Below, piece after piece: positions 25,301-35,482 of a stretch of 64,000 nt of DNA (positions are counted from its first letter, which is position 1; every line of letters begins with the position of its first letter). The DNA comes from Plumapathes pennacea (Eukaryota > Cnidaria > Anthozoa > Antipatharia > Myriopathidae): contig OZ038462.1 of assembly GCA_964036295.1 (NCBI GenBank), positions 4,859,767 to 4,923,766 of the forward strand, written 5' to 3'. Both the position numbers and the translations under genes were made by a program. A model generated the notes under the pieces. It worked only from the letters and a program-made list of their open reading frames with translations, was not told the DNA's origin and did not search any database.

Positions 25301-26959
25301 GCTGGCATGAAATTATTTTCAAACTTTTGGGAAAATGTCACCAAAAGCCTTCAGCTTTTCAAAAATATATATCAGGTCGGTTATGACCGATGTTTATTTA
25401 ATATGTGGTAAAAGTTGCGTAAAGAGACGCCACACAGCTACTAAAAAAAAAACAAAAAAAACAAAAAAAAAAAAAAACAGTTTATCCTCACTTGTAAGTC
25501 CGAAGTTCAATTACCTCAATTACCAGCCAGGTAGTCACTTGCCTTGTAATTATTATATTTATCCCGGCCCTTGAACTTCAGATTACTCCTGTGTATGGAA
25601 CCGTAGCAGTGTACGCTTCACGCATAACACCCAACCCGGGACCCAACAATTACTCCTTGAAGATCGAGCCAAAAGGTAGCCTACTTTTAAAACTCTGCAT
25701 CCCAAAGATTGTCATGACAAATGAGCAAGAATCTCTGGGCCGGTATATACTTATGCGGTCTTTTCATTATTTAAATGATAATTGTTTATTGATACATTTT
25801 AAATTGTTATCTTTACAGGAGTTGGAGTTCCCTCTACGCTGCATTTGACTGACCTGTGCACCGGTAGATATTAACATCACCATTAAACATACGTTTTCCT
25901 CACGAGACCAAGCCTTTGATTTTGGGAAACTTTGGCTGACTTATTTTCTGTGTTTTTGTCACAAACCCCTAATACCCTGGATTACTCATGCTATAGAGTA
26001 TATTTGTATTGAAATTATTTTTTACTAATTTTATAGGGTACAACTCCTCGGATTATTGCCCGCCGCTCTACATTGGTATTTACGGAGAACAAAGCGAACT
26101 TTCTTGCTCAGGTTTGTATCACATTGTTTTTGTCGCACTCAAGAGATTTATACATTCTTCGGCTACCCATCCGATCCTTTCCATTCGGCTCTCTGTTCAG
26201 TGAAGTGTTTTCTGAGTAGCATCAGCAATGAATGTGACTGCTTTGTCATGCATGATAGAGAATTATTTGAGTGTTAAACTATAAACACCACGGTAAGAAC
26301 CTGTGGAAAGACGTGAACCAGTTATCCTTTCTTTTAGTGGTGCCACATATTATTTTTAAGCCCCTTTTAAACCCAAAAAGCAATGGCTTTCTATACCCAT
26401 CAAAAAATAGTTGACTTCTAAACTTACAAGATCAATAAACAAATGTGTTATCCTTTTACTGATGAGCCCAATTATTTTTTAGATCTTGACTGCCAGCTGC
26501 CCAACCAAATAAAGTTCGCAATTAAGAGGGGTAAGTTTAAACATGCAATATAATGCGTGTACTTGTGAGAACTAGTAATTCAATTAGATTGGGTCGGCTT
26601 GGAGACCACGTGGAGCTAACGCTCGAGGCATTAACGGCGTTTAGCTTCTCACATCAACTTTCAGATGATTTATCGTACGTTTTAACAGCAACAAAACGGG
26701 GTGTAGGTCAACCAGACTTTGGGGGAGGGGCTTTACTTAATTCCCACGCCCCTCCAGGTTGAGAGCCCGTCAAAATTGTACTTTTGAGGGAAGTCTATTT
26801 GCGCTGACTTCATGTCGTCTAAAAAGTACGTTTACCTATTTCCACACAGGAGCTCCGCTAAAGAGCTTGGGCAAGAAACTGAGCGGAGGGCTGACAGCAA
26901 TATTTGCAGTTGTTGTCGCAACGCTGTTCAGTTTTATGCGAAACCCACAGTCCGTATAG
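19395..26959 (+). CDS. VWA-B: secreted/anchored protein with a vWA domain (complete, 15 coding exons)
   Basis: Exons: 19395-19449, 20017-20041, 20172-20283, 20783-21581, 21960-22050, 22274-22422, 23013-23110, 23419-23503, 23701-23850, 24847-24983, 25582-25675, 25819-25863, 26037-26111, 26483-26530, 26850-26959. They join in frame to 690 residues. Exon 1 encodes a signal peptide (MCHIKLVIVGALIAIATAG) and ends at a GC donor. Exon 4 encodes an unrecognised domain (about residues 47-312) with the motifs ALGHVITG, SGDLGQTG and GDMDGFIIG. Exons 5-9 encode a vWA domain (about 313-521) with MIDAS residues D325, S327, S329 (DESGSIG), T414 and D450 (LLTDG), so metal-dependent ligand binding is likely. 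Exons 10-14 give a Cys-containing beta-rich module and exon 15 a hydrophobic tail. The gene is a hybrid: exons 1-4 are closest to VWA-C and exons 10-15 to VWA-A. The ligand is unknown. Confidence 0.85.
19826..19861. repeat. C-run followed by poly(A) in intron 1 of VWA-B
   Basis: A pyrimidine-rich stretch ends in a run of C and then 21 A. VWA-C intron 1 lacks it and much of the surrounding sequence. Confidence 0.7.
21839..21959. other. Duplication junction in intron 4 of VWA-B
   Basis: VWA-B and VWA-C introns 4 are collinear up to CTAGTGAAT (21,838 in B, 35,679 in C) and unrelated afterwards. This is where the C-like 5' part of VWA-B stops. Confidence 0.7.
22549..22725 (+). other. G-rich intronic tracts with G-quadruplex potential
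   Basis: Two clusters of closely spaced runs of three or more G lie in intron 6 of VWA-B (about 22,553-22,590 and 22,699-22,722), both on the coding strand. Confidence 0.55.
23247..23265 (+). repeat. Poly(G) run of 19
   Basis: In intron 7 of VWA-B, followed by GGGGAGGGG. It adds to the G-rich character of the introns around the vWA exons. Confidence 0.8.
23885..24060 (-). mobile_element. tRNA-derived SINE-like repeat, minus strand
   Basis: The reverse complement has an A box (TAGCTCAATGGTAGAGC) and a B-box-like GGTTTGATTCCC. A tRNA-like fold is possible, with a GCTC/GAGC D stem and a good T stem, but the anticodon stem is mismatched. A tail containing TTGCAACTGCTTAAGTTGC follows. It is read as a SINE, not a functional tRNA. 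It lies in intron 9 of VWA-B. Confidence 0.6.
24140..24325 (+). mobile_element. tRNA-derived SINE-like repeat, plus strand (5'-truncated)
   Basis: Carries the B box (GTTCGATTCCCGTTGAAG) and the same tail as the element at 23,885-24,060, in opposite orientation, but lacks the A-box half. The two form an inverted pair about 80 bp apart. Confidence 0.6.
24421..24560. other. Array-free counterpart of the 335-bp array site
   Basis: Left flank ...CTCAAGCTTGGGC and right flank TTCAAACCACTAA are only about 10 bp apart here, but about 6 kb apart in VWA-A, where the array sits between them. This copy is the empty site for the array. Confidence 0.75.
25441..25483. repeat. A-rich tract in intron 10 of VWA-B
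   Basis: Runs of A broken by single C. The VWA-A counterpart near 7,165 has a single run of six A. Confidence 0.7.
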
Positions 26960-27090
26960 TAACCACACTCGTTAGACAAGTACTTGTCAGTACACAGTGA
27001 GTAACGTACTTAGTATGCACCTAGCACTGTATTATTTTATGTTATTATTCTAGGTTTTTATAGGTGTGTTACCAACCCATTCAAACTATG
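26960..27090. other. 3' flank of VWA-B
   Basis: Collinear with 8,650-8,790 of the first block. No gene is seen. Confidence 0.5.
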
Positions 27091-27092
27091 TA

Positions 27093-27483
27093 CCTTGTGG
27101 CAGGAAATTTTCGCGAAAGTTTAATATCGCGGATTGCTGATTTTTTGCGTTTCGCAGGAAGAAATTTTCGCGAATTTAGATTTAAGATTTTACTGTTGGG
27201 AACAAATTTTCGCGGATTTCAGACAAGTTTCTGTCCGGTATTTCACGTTCGGTACTGGTGCAACACTATTACAGCTGTTATGCAGAAAATGTTCATTTTG
27301 TTTCAATTGCAAAGAAGAAGGCTGTGATTTCGTTTGCATTGAAATTCAGTCATCTAAGTATATAATGGAGTAAATTTTCGCGGATTATTTTTTCGCGGCA
27401 GTTTATTTTCGCGGGAGTTTACTTTCGCGGGATTTAATTTTCGCGAATCGTTGGAAAATTCGCGAAACTTTCATGCCACACGG
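27093..27483. mobile_element. Tc1/mariner-type MITE (391 bp), TA target duplication
   Basis: Terminal inverted repeats CCTTGTGGCAGGAAATTTTC and, at the other end, CCGTGTGGCATGAAAGTTTC (reverse complement) are flanked by TA on each side (27,091-27,092 and 27,484-27,485). The first block has the uninterrupted site CTATGTAGTTGTTA near 8,788. The element is rich in TTTTCGCG words and has no transposase frame. Confidence 0.85.
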
Positions 27484-27666
27484 TAGTTGTTATCCATTAT
27501 CTTAGTTTTACTTTTATCGTGCGACTCAAATATCCTTGTAGTGTGGTCATTGCTAGACATAGAAGTGTAACAGGAACCAAAAAATAAACGATTGTTGTTG
27601 TTGTTATTGTATTTTTCTGGTATTCGCGCGAAAATCAAGAAGCGAACGTTTAAATCTACCACTGAC

Positions 27667-28361
27667 TAGGCTTGGATAAATTATGCTCGTAAACTGGTAA
27701 ATTATGCCTGCCAGCAGTGCCCGTAAAAACCGTGAGTTATGCTCAAAACTATGCTCAGGGAACGAGATTTTGCTCGAATTCTGTTCAGCACGAGCCTCGC
27801 TCCAACCCCTTGCTACGCATGGTTTCGCCCCCAGCCCTACGCGGCTGCGTATCTCCCGCTTCCGAGAGCCAGACCCGAAGTATTAGCTGACTTTAGACCT
27901 CAGAGCGTGTGATGCGGACGCGTTTTAGCGAAAGTTGAGAGAATCACAAGATATTTTTTTGATTTGTTTAATTTTTTTTATACATTTTCTTTTAACTATA
28001 TGATAATCGGGAGTGGCAATTGTGAGTGAAAACCGGGAGTGATAATCGGGAGTGATAATCAAGAGTGGTAATCGGGAGTGGTAATTGACACTCCCGATTA
28101 CCACTCCCGATTATCACACCCGATTATCACACCCGATTACCACTCCCGATTGCGTGTGATGCAGGCTCGTTTTAGCAAATGTTGGGCAAATCACAAGATA
28201 TTTTCGATTTGTTTTGAATTTGCATGTCTTTCTCTTACTGATTTTTTTCATATTATGCTTAATTTATGCTTGAAAATGCGGAATTATGCCGGCATAATGC
28301 TCGCTGCCCGAAGTAGTGAATTATGCTCAAAATTATGCCGGCAGAGTTTATCCAAGCTTAG
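27667..28361. mobile_element. hAT-like MITE (695 bp), 7-8 bp target duplication
   Basis: The ends read TAGGCTTGGATAAA and, reverse-complemented, CTAAGCTTGGATAAA. CACTGAC flanks both sides (27,660-27,666 and 28,362-28,368) and occurs once at the empty site near 8,964. The terminal TAGG-type start and the duplication length suggest hAT. The centre holds a long hairpin made of about ten copies of a 10-bp word. Confidence 0.75.
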
Positions 28362-28853
28362 CACTGACAGAAAGAAATATCTTTTTCAGGGAAATCACTA
28401 GTCTAAAACAAACATTAACAACACAAGTACTTCTTATTGAAAGCAAAACACCACTCGCCATTTGCTGTCTTACGCTACATACAAATACGATAAAAATAAA
28501 CAACAAAACTAACAATCACGTCAACACTAACAATTTGTTTTCTCAAGCATGTATTGTTAATACAATAAAGCCCACAGTTTAAATATTTTTCTCTACCTAA
28601 ACTAGTATATAATTGCCAAACAGCAAAACATGAATTCTGCCAAACGGTAACTTGGTTTTCTAGTTTGAGTCAAATTTTCCCCTTGGCTGTGAATGCGTTT
28701 TAAAAGCTAGAACATATTTTTTACTTTACTCTTTGCCATTTGCAATAATATCCGAAGCAGAGCGCACAGCTTGAGCAGCAATGGATATTTGCCGCTTTAC
28801 CTCCTCTCAATCTCCGATCTTCCTTACGTTTTACGTTGAACAGGACGTCACTT

Positions 28854-28905
28854 CATCATCATCATCACGAACTTTATTAGAGTGTCAAATCTTCTAGGGT
28901 CACTT
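28854..28905 (-). mobile_element. Very short LINE-like 3' tail insertion
   Basis: A 45-bp insert with (CAT)n at its left end and ACTTTATTAGAGTGTC inside, followed by a second copy of the target GTCACTT (28,847-28,853 and 28,899-28,905). The first block has one GTCACTT near 9,839 and no insert. Read on the minus strand it ends AATAAAGTTCGTGATGATG, like the 3' end of a target-primed retrotransposon with a trinucleotide tail. Confidence 0.65.
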
Positions 28906-29159
28906 TGCCAGGAAAGCTTGAACTACTGTTCAAGTTGTACTTGCCGAGCGCGAAAACCACGTGACAAATGAGCCGTAGTTTCATTTGTCACGGTTAGAAA
29001 ATATAATTAAATATAATTAAATGTTTCTAGAGGTATAATGGAAGTTTTGATACAAAAATGATGATAATATATAGAGCCGGTATCGAGTAATAAGAGCAAA
29101 ACTTTGCCTATCAAATAACCTTTTTCAATCAAACAGCGTAAAAATGCGTAATTTTATTG

Positions 29160-29345
29160 ACATATTTCGTCAGCGGATGAAGAAACATAACACAATTTTA
29201 TTGTAAAAAGTCTCGTTATAGCCCCAGGAAGGTTTATTGAAAGTGTGAAGAGTTTTAAATTTTTCGTCAAAATGGCCATCTTTTGACAAATAGTAAGGCT
29301 ATAGCCTTACCTTTTTGGCGAAAATCGCCCATTCTTTTGCTCGCT
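29160..29345 (-). repeat. Second single relative of the 335-bp unit
   Basis: Matches the reverse complement of the array unit more fully than 10,128-10,250: GATGAAGAAACA, CCCCAGGAAGGTTT, and a TAAGGCTATAGCCTTA palindrome at the place where array units have TAAGGCTATAGCCCAGGG. Confidence 0.6.
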
Positions 29346-31335
29346 TTTAAAATCGAATTAGAACCTTGGCCTTACATCATGTTTGTGCATGTGTATTAAA
29401 ATTTCAATATAAAAATGATGAAAATATATATAGCCGGTATCGAGCAATTTGGCCTTGTTTACACGACCCCGGGTGGGGTGCTAGCCCGACGTAGGATGTT
29501 CACATACTCCCTACAAATTTATAATTTAACGTGACGATAGATATAAAATATAGGCAAATAAATGCTATTTGTTTTAACGTGGTGCATACTCTGGGTTTAA
29601 ATACCGTTTTTAAATTAGGAATGAGGGTTTGTTATGCTCGCTAACAGTGCCTTTAATCTATTCTGAAAACATATTCAAATTTGCGCTATTTTTCTTTATA
29701 TAATAATAGAAAAAGGCCCCCAGGGTGTTTCACTAGACAAATGGACGTTTCTCGATCACAGATATATCTGCTCAGTTCTTTTCAGTAAACTGTTGCTATC
29801 CTCTAGCCGAAAAGACTACACTTTTAATTCATCAGTCACTACTGACAAAGAAACTACAGAACTGATTCTTTGCCAGCGAAAAACTTGTCAAGTTTTGCTA
29901 ACTGGCGCCAACCACCGGCCAACAAAGGTAAGTCATCACACAGCAGCACAATAATAAACTGATCTGTTTTCATGCGGGGAGATATTTACCGATTTCTGCT
30001 TTCTTTATTGAGTTGGCAAGTTAGCAGACAAGTGTTATTCAAAACATATTGTGTCAGAGTCGGTGAGTTTGTTAATTTCAAGAAATTGACAGTACGACTG
30101 AAGCCAATGGAAACCCTAGAACAAATAGAACCCGACCGTCAGAAACCTACGTGTAAAGCTTCAACTCTATCAGTTTTTCGAGGACGTCACTCGAAGCAAA
30201 ACTCTGAATTAGTCCGACAGCTATTATATCTTGCATTCATGCAAGTCGGAATCAACAATTATAAATTAACTCGGCCGTCTCGGATATCAGTTTGTTTCCT
30301 AATGCAGCTTCAGTTATACAAAAAACGGGCCTTGCGATATTTCATGAGTGTGACTCACCTTACTATTGTACATAAAAGATATCAAGTTTGTGGCTAAACA
30401 AGGAAAATAATTAGCACTTGACGCACTTATGAACGCAAGGTATTCAAGTTGACGAGACAAAGAACATAATACAAACATCGTCAAACAAAACAGTGACCAC
30501 AAAGGGCATCCGGTTACTCGATCGCGGCTAAATTTTGCTTCCTACTTTAAAAATAAAGATCACATCATAGCATAATTTCATAACGGTTTCACAAAGGACG
30601 TGCAGGACTTTGGTCCTACAAAACTACTAATATATTTAAACTCTTATTAAAGTTCACAAAAGAGATTTTATTGCGTTCGCAATGCTACTTCATACTCGAG
30701 ACACTGATAAACAGATAATGTGCTAATTATACTGAGCTGGAAGTACAAACTCATAGACAACATCGTGTGCCAAATAGAGAGGCTTACGGCGGGAGACTAA
30801 CAAAAGCAATGACTTGACGATGAGCTCTTTTTTGTTGCGTTACTTTGTGTGGTTCACCGTTTTTACGTCATCCGCTCAGTCCGTTCGTCGTCGCCTCGCT
30901 AAAGCAGTAAATAAACAAACCATTAAATATGAGAAGTCAAGCGTCTATTTTAAGCACGGGAGAGTCTATTAGCCCTCTCAAGTTTAATGTCAGACACTGA
31001 TGGATGGCAAAGGCCATCAAAAACTAGAAGATCGCTGTCGGGAACTTGAAGAGGCGGTGACACAGTTCCAGCTGATATCAGTGACGTCTGAGCCGACTGA
31101 CAACGGCGACAGTACCATTCAGTAGCGAAAAACAAATCTGGAACGTTCCGCAATACTCGTCTTTCGTGTAGAGATGATTATTTCCTGTGTTTGAAAAATA
31201 CCAAAACTCTGACTTCAATGAAGTCAAAGTTACTGACGCATATGATGATCATGAATGACGAGTTGACGTCATTGACGGTCCGATCCGGATGCGGACTTCT
31301 CAATGCATCCGTAAGGTAAACAAACATTTCAATAA
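29346..31335. other. Intergenic between VWA-B and VWA-C
   Basis: 29,460-30,275 is collinear with 11,215-12,104 (including the possible exon ending at 29,927). About 30,280-31,280 has no counterpart in the first block, which instead has the 1.8-kb tandem units and about 3 kb of other sequence. Open frames of 60-140 codons here show no family signal. Confidence 0.4.
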
Positions 31336-32866
31336 CCAATGTTTATTTTCTCTTTTTGGTCATATACTGGGCAAAATCTCCCGCGACATCTCGCCAGATA
31401 CAGACTAAACGGTTCTCGCGATCAGTCAGTGTGATTCACATCAAACACACGTTTATCTCGAGACACTACAGTGAGCGATCCAAATTATATTCGAGCGTGG
31501 TATTCAAGTACTTCCGAGTTTGTCGTCGCTGAAAGGACCGGCCAAAGAAACTAATTCTCTTTCTGTGAGAAACTTGTCCGATTACAGAAACTGGCCGAAA
31601 ATCACCCAAGGTGAGCCACAGTTACTAATTTGTAGCCGACTTCACGTTACAAATACTGAACATCCATTTTTAGTCATTCACGAAGATTTTTGTCAGGTGG
31701 GAGGGCTATATAGAGAATAATATATGGGCGCTCGGAGATATAAAATTTATCTTCGAGTGCTCATCTCGATAACGAGATGAACAAGAAAAGATATATTTCA
31801 TATCTTCAAGCGAACATGTTTTATTCTGTTTCTTTCATAAACTGTAGAAGTGTTTCTGTCAATGGATATTTCCACTGCCTTGAGAGTGAAATTTATGACA
31901 TAAACCCTGGTGTGATACAGAGATTTCCGCCACTAAGAAATGCGACAACATGCAAGATCACCGCTTGCTCATATCAGAACACGTAAAAAAAATATCGTAT
32001 TTTTAAATTGTGTTCAGACACGACATTTCAGTGGCAGAAATCTCTATATCACACCAGGGTTTATGTCATAAATTTCGCTCTCAAGGCAGTGGAAATATTC
32101 ATTGACAGAAACACTTCTACAAGAACAGAAATGAACCTGTTATCTTCCCGAAATAGTGGGTTAATCATTTAGCTATTAATGCTGGATATGTATTTTTCTG
32201 CTATAATAAATGTTGAATTTGACAGAATCAGATCATAATACGCGCAAAAGCTAACTAATATAATGCATAGCGTACGACGATATAAAACAGTTCAAAAGGC
32301 ACATCTGACAAAAACCTACTCTGGCAAAGCCATGACATGTATAGATTAGAGAGAAGAGCTTACAAGCTTTAAGATAATTTAATTGATGGATTAACATACA
32401 GTACAATACTTTTATAACACTGCAAAAAAAGCTACAGTCTCAAGTTTGAGTTTGGCAACCTTTGACCCCTATTGGTAGACTTATAATACAAACATCACGT
32501 TAAAATACTGAACTCCTTGTTAGAAATATCATCCTGAATACATATTGGGTAATCCACTGTTTTTTTTTAATGTAGGTGACACATCTCTTTGTATTATCTA
32601 AAAACGCCTAATAATGTTTGATTAAAGGTGTATCTCCATTGAAAGGCTGGGGTGAATGTCTTATTGTTCAACAGCTGATCTTTCATAGATTGATAGTTTA
32701 CTGATACTAGCTGTTTTATTTTATTTTATTATTATTATTTTTTTGTCATGCGTAATATATGCCGTTTGATTGAATGGACTGTTATAGCTTGGCTCCGGGT
32801 TCACCGAAATCAAGGTTAGAAAAACAAAAAGACGAGCGGGATTTGCATACAGGGATATTTCACTCT
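31336..32866. mobile_element. 1.5-kb insertion absent from the VWA-B 5' flank (class unknown)
   Basis: Flanks CCAATGTTTATTTTC and TATTTCACTCTAATGGACC are nearly adjacent at 18,889-18,925 but 1.5 kb apart here. The insert includes a 91-bp inverted repeat (31,844-31,934 with 32,030-32,120). It could instead be a deletion in the other copy. No transposase or reverse transcriptase is seen. Confidence 0.5.
31844..32120. repeat. 91-bp inverted repeat with 95-bp spacer
   Basis: The left arm starts GTAGAAGTGTTTCTGTCAAT and the right arm ends ATTGACAGAAACACTTCTAC. Only a handful of mismatches occur along the arms, so a long hairpin can form. Confidence 0.85.
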
Positions 32867-33618
32867 AATGGACCTGGAATAGGGAAGAAATTTCAGATTT
32901 TCAAAGGTTATTCCACTATTTTAACTGCCAGCTGTAGACTACAAACCAGAAATGTAACTAACTCCTCTATATCTTGTTCATGCATTCTATATAGCTTTTG
33001 TACATTCGTATAAAATGGAAGTGATGAGCTGATTTTTTGATTGGTGTTCTACTGCCAAGATATAGCGGGCCGATCGATATGGCACACATAACGCACTGGA
33101 CAATCATTTACGAGTGTTCGAAACATTTCCTGTAACACGTATACCATGAATAGGAGCCTCTTATGTCAAAAATAAATAAATAAATAAATAAATAAAATTA
33201 AACCCAAGGTTTGTGCATACAGGGAAAGAGGGTTTCGACAGTACATCGGCTCCATCATCACCAAAAGTAAATAATTGACGAACTAATTATGCATCCATAT
33301 AAACACAAATCTAAAGTTAAATATACATACAGTCATACTTTATTAGGTGTTCCCCAAAGGGGCTTCTCAACAACTAAATTTATACAATAATGTTAAAAAG
33401 GTACATGTAAACCTATGATCTAAGCTAAAATTCATAATATGAGAACAATAATATCTAGTGAAGTTAATTATAATTCAAAATACCATGCAAGGTATGCTAT
33501 TCTCAAAGAGGAAATTTACCCTACTGGCTTCACGGTCCCTGTGAATGTTTATGACTACCTTGTTACACATTATTAGAAAAGGAAGCAACCAAAGACACGG
33601 CAGAACCTTGCAGTCAGA
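32867..33618. promoter_or_regulatory. 5' flank of VWA-C, promoter candidate
   Basis: Collinear with 18,900-19,394, including CTATATAGC at 32,987. It carries an (AAAT)n run near 33,172-33,196 and an insertion at 33,323-33,518. The start site is not proven. Confidence 0.3.
33323..33518 (-). mobile_element. Short retroelement-like insertion upstream of VWA-C
   Basis: About 195 bp absent from the VWA-B flank (GTTAAATATACCC is continuous near 19,300). It starts CATACAGTCATACTTTATTA, which on the minus strand reads as an AATAAAG-containing 3' end. No coding sequence. Confidence 0.45.
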
Positions 33619-35449
33619 ATGTGCCACATTAAACTGGTAATTGTTGGAGCGTTAATCGCCATAGCAACAGCAGGCAAGTAAATTTGTTTTTCTATCTGCC
33701 GATCTATATGACAGTTGTGTGACAGCTTCTCATGCTTAGTTTCAACCTTTCGGCTCATCCATCTCCTTTTTTTTTGTTTTTTTTTGTACCTCTATCTCTG
33801 TCTCGTGTGTCTCTAATATCTCTAATATCTCTTTTTATTTCTTGCTCTGTATCTCTGATGGCGACGCTAAATTTCAACGGTTCTGGTTCATTCCCCAGAT
33901 GAGCATCAAGCTGATCAAAATAGGTAGGTAAATCACTTGTATGGTGATGGGCCTCAAGTGTAGTGAAAGAAACTACTGAATTGTTTGGAGATTACTAAAG
34001 ATCAAAAACATAATGTTTTGGAAACTTTAAGATCATGTTTCTCAACTTTGTAGGGCCAAACGAACCATTCTCCCACTTGCCCACGAAATTTACAGCTTGG
34101 ACAACTTCATATCACTTGTGGAGAAGATCGAAAGACATCCTAAAACAAGCAAGGACTCCTTAAAGGTGAGCCCGGTCCATAAAAAAACAAACTAAAAATT
34201 CCTTCCTAAACTTTCACATCAACATTTTTGTGTGATTCAGTAAATAATATAATTTTTATGGGTTGGGTTAACAGTTTGTAATGCAGGACTGCAAATCTTG
34301 GATTAGGCCCAAACTTTTGTCATATTTTAGGCCTCAAAATGGAAAGATTTTGCTCACCACGTAGTTTTCTCGGTATGTTTGGAGTTAGGACAGTATTGTT
34401 AGTTGTCTTCGGTCAAAATGGTGCAGTTTGGAGAACAGAACAAGAAAAGGATTATTGTCTTATTCCAGAATAGTCTTTTAATCCACTTGGAACAATTTTG
34501 AACAGAGTTTCACATCATCGTAATATGTAGTGCCAAGATAAATTATCGTTTGATCTTTCCGGCCTTTCCATTTCAATCTTTGATCATTCTAAATGTACAG
34601 AAGTACAAATCTGAACATTTATTCAGCAAACTAATTGGAACGCTTCACTTCGCCAGACGATCGCCAACTATGTGAGAAAACTTGCTTACGACAGCAAAAC
34701 GTGGACATACCTCGTGGGCAGCGCGTCGTTTCTCCCCCCGGTTGTCTTGAACGTAGAAGAGGAGCGCGTGTTGAAAAATATGGTCGCCCATAGATACGAA
34801 GGTACACGTGAACTCGGCGTCATCCGAACCCCCACAGGAGAGACCATAGCATTAGGTCACGTGATTACCGGAGTATGTGCGGGTCTTCAGCGAGATGAAA
34901 ATCTCTCTCTGGCAAAATGGTTCTCCGGTTCGCCGAAAACTATTGACAATCTATTTGCCGCCACAGTGTCTGGTGATCTGGGGCAGACGGGCTTGGCAAA
35001 GAGCAATGGTGATCAGACGGAATACTTTGGGCCCGTCGGTCAATGGTCCACTGACCAGTGCCCAGGCAAATACAATAGAAATGTAAGCGATGAAGAAACA
35101 GAAGCGACAAACGCAGAGGTTCTTGGTGATATGGATGGGTTTATAATTGGGTACGCTATAAACAAATGGGCAAAACGCGGAGTGCGCCTCAGTCAGCTTT
35201 TTAAGATGTATTACGGTGACGGAGTGTTGTACGACAAGAGTTATAGAGATTGCAATCGCTGGTCAAAGATCAAAGAACTGGTTGACAAGGAGAAGCTTAT
35301 AGATGAAGTCGAAGGGTTTTCGCATGCTTATTACTACGAATATTCGGGTAACTATAAAAGCATAACTGAAGACGACTTAAAGAGAATTGCTGCAGACGTG
35401 GTGACTGCCTTCTACGAATACGTAGGTATGTAAAACAAAAGCCCTCACC

Positions 35450-35482
<33 letters not shown>

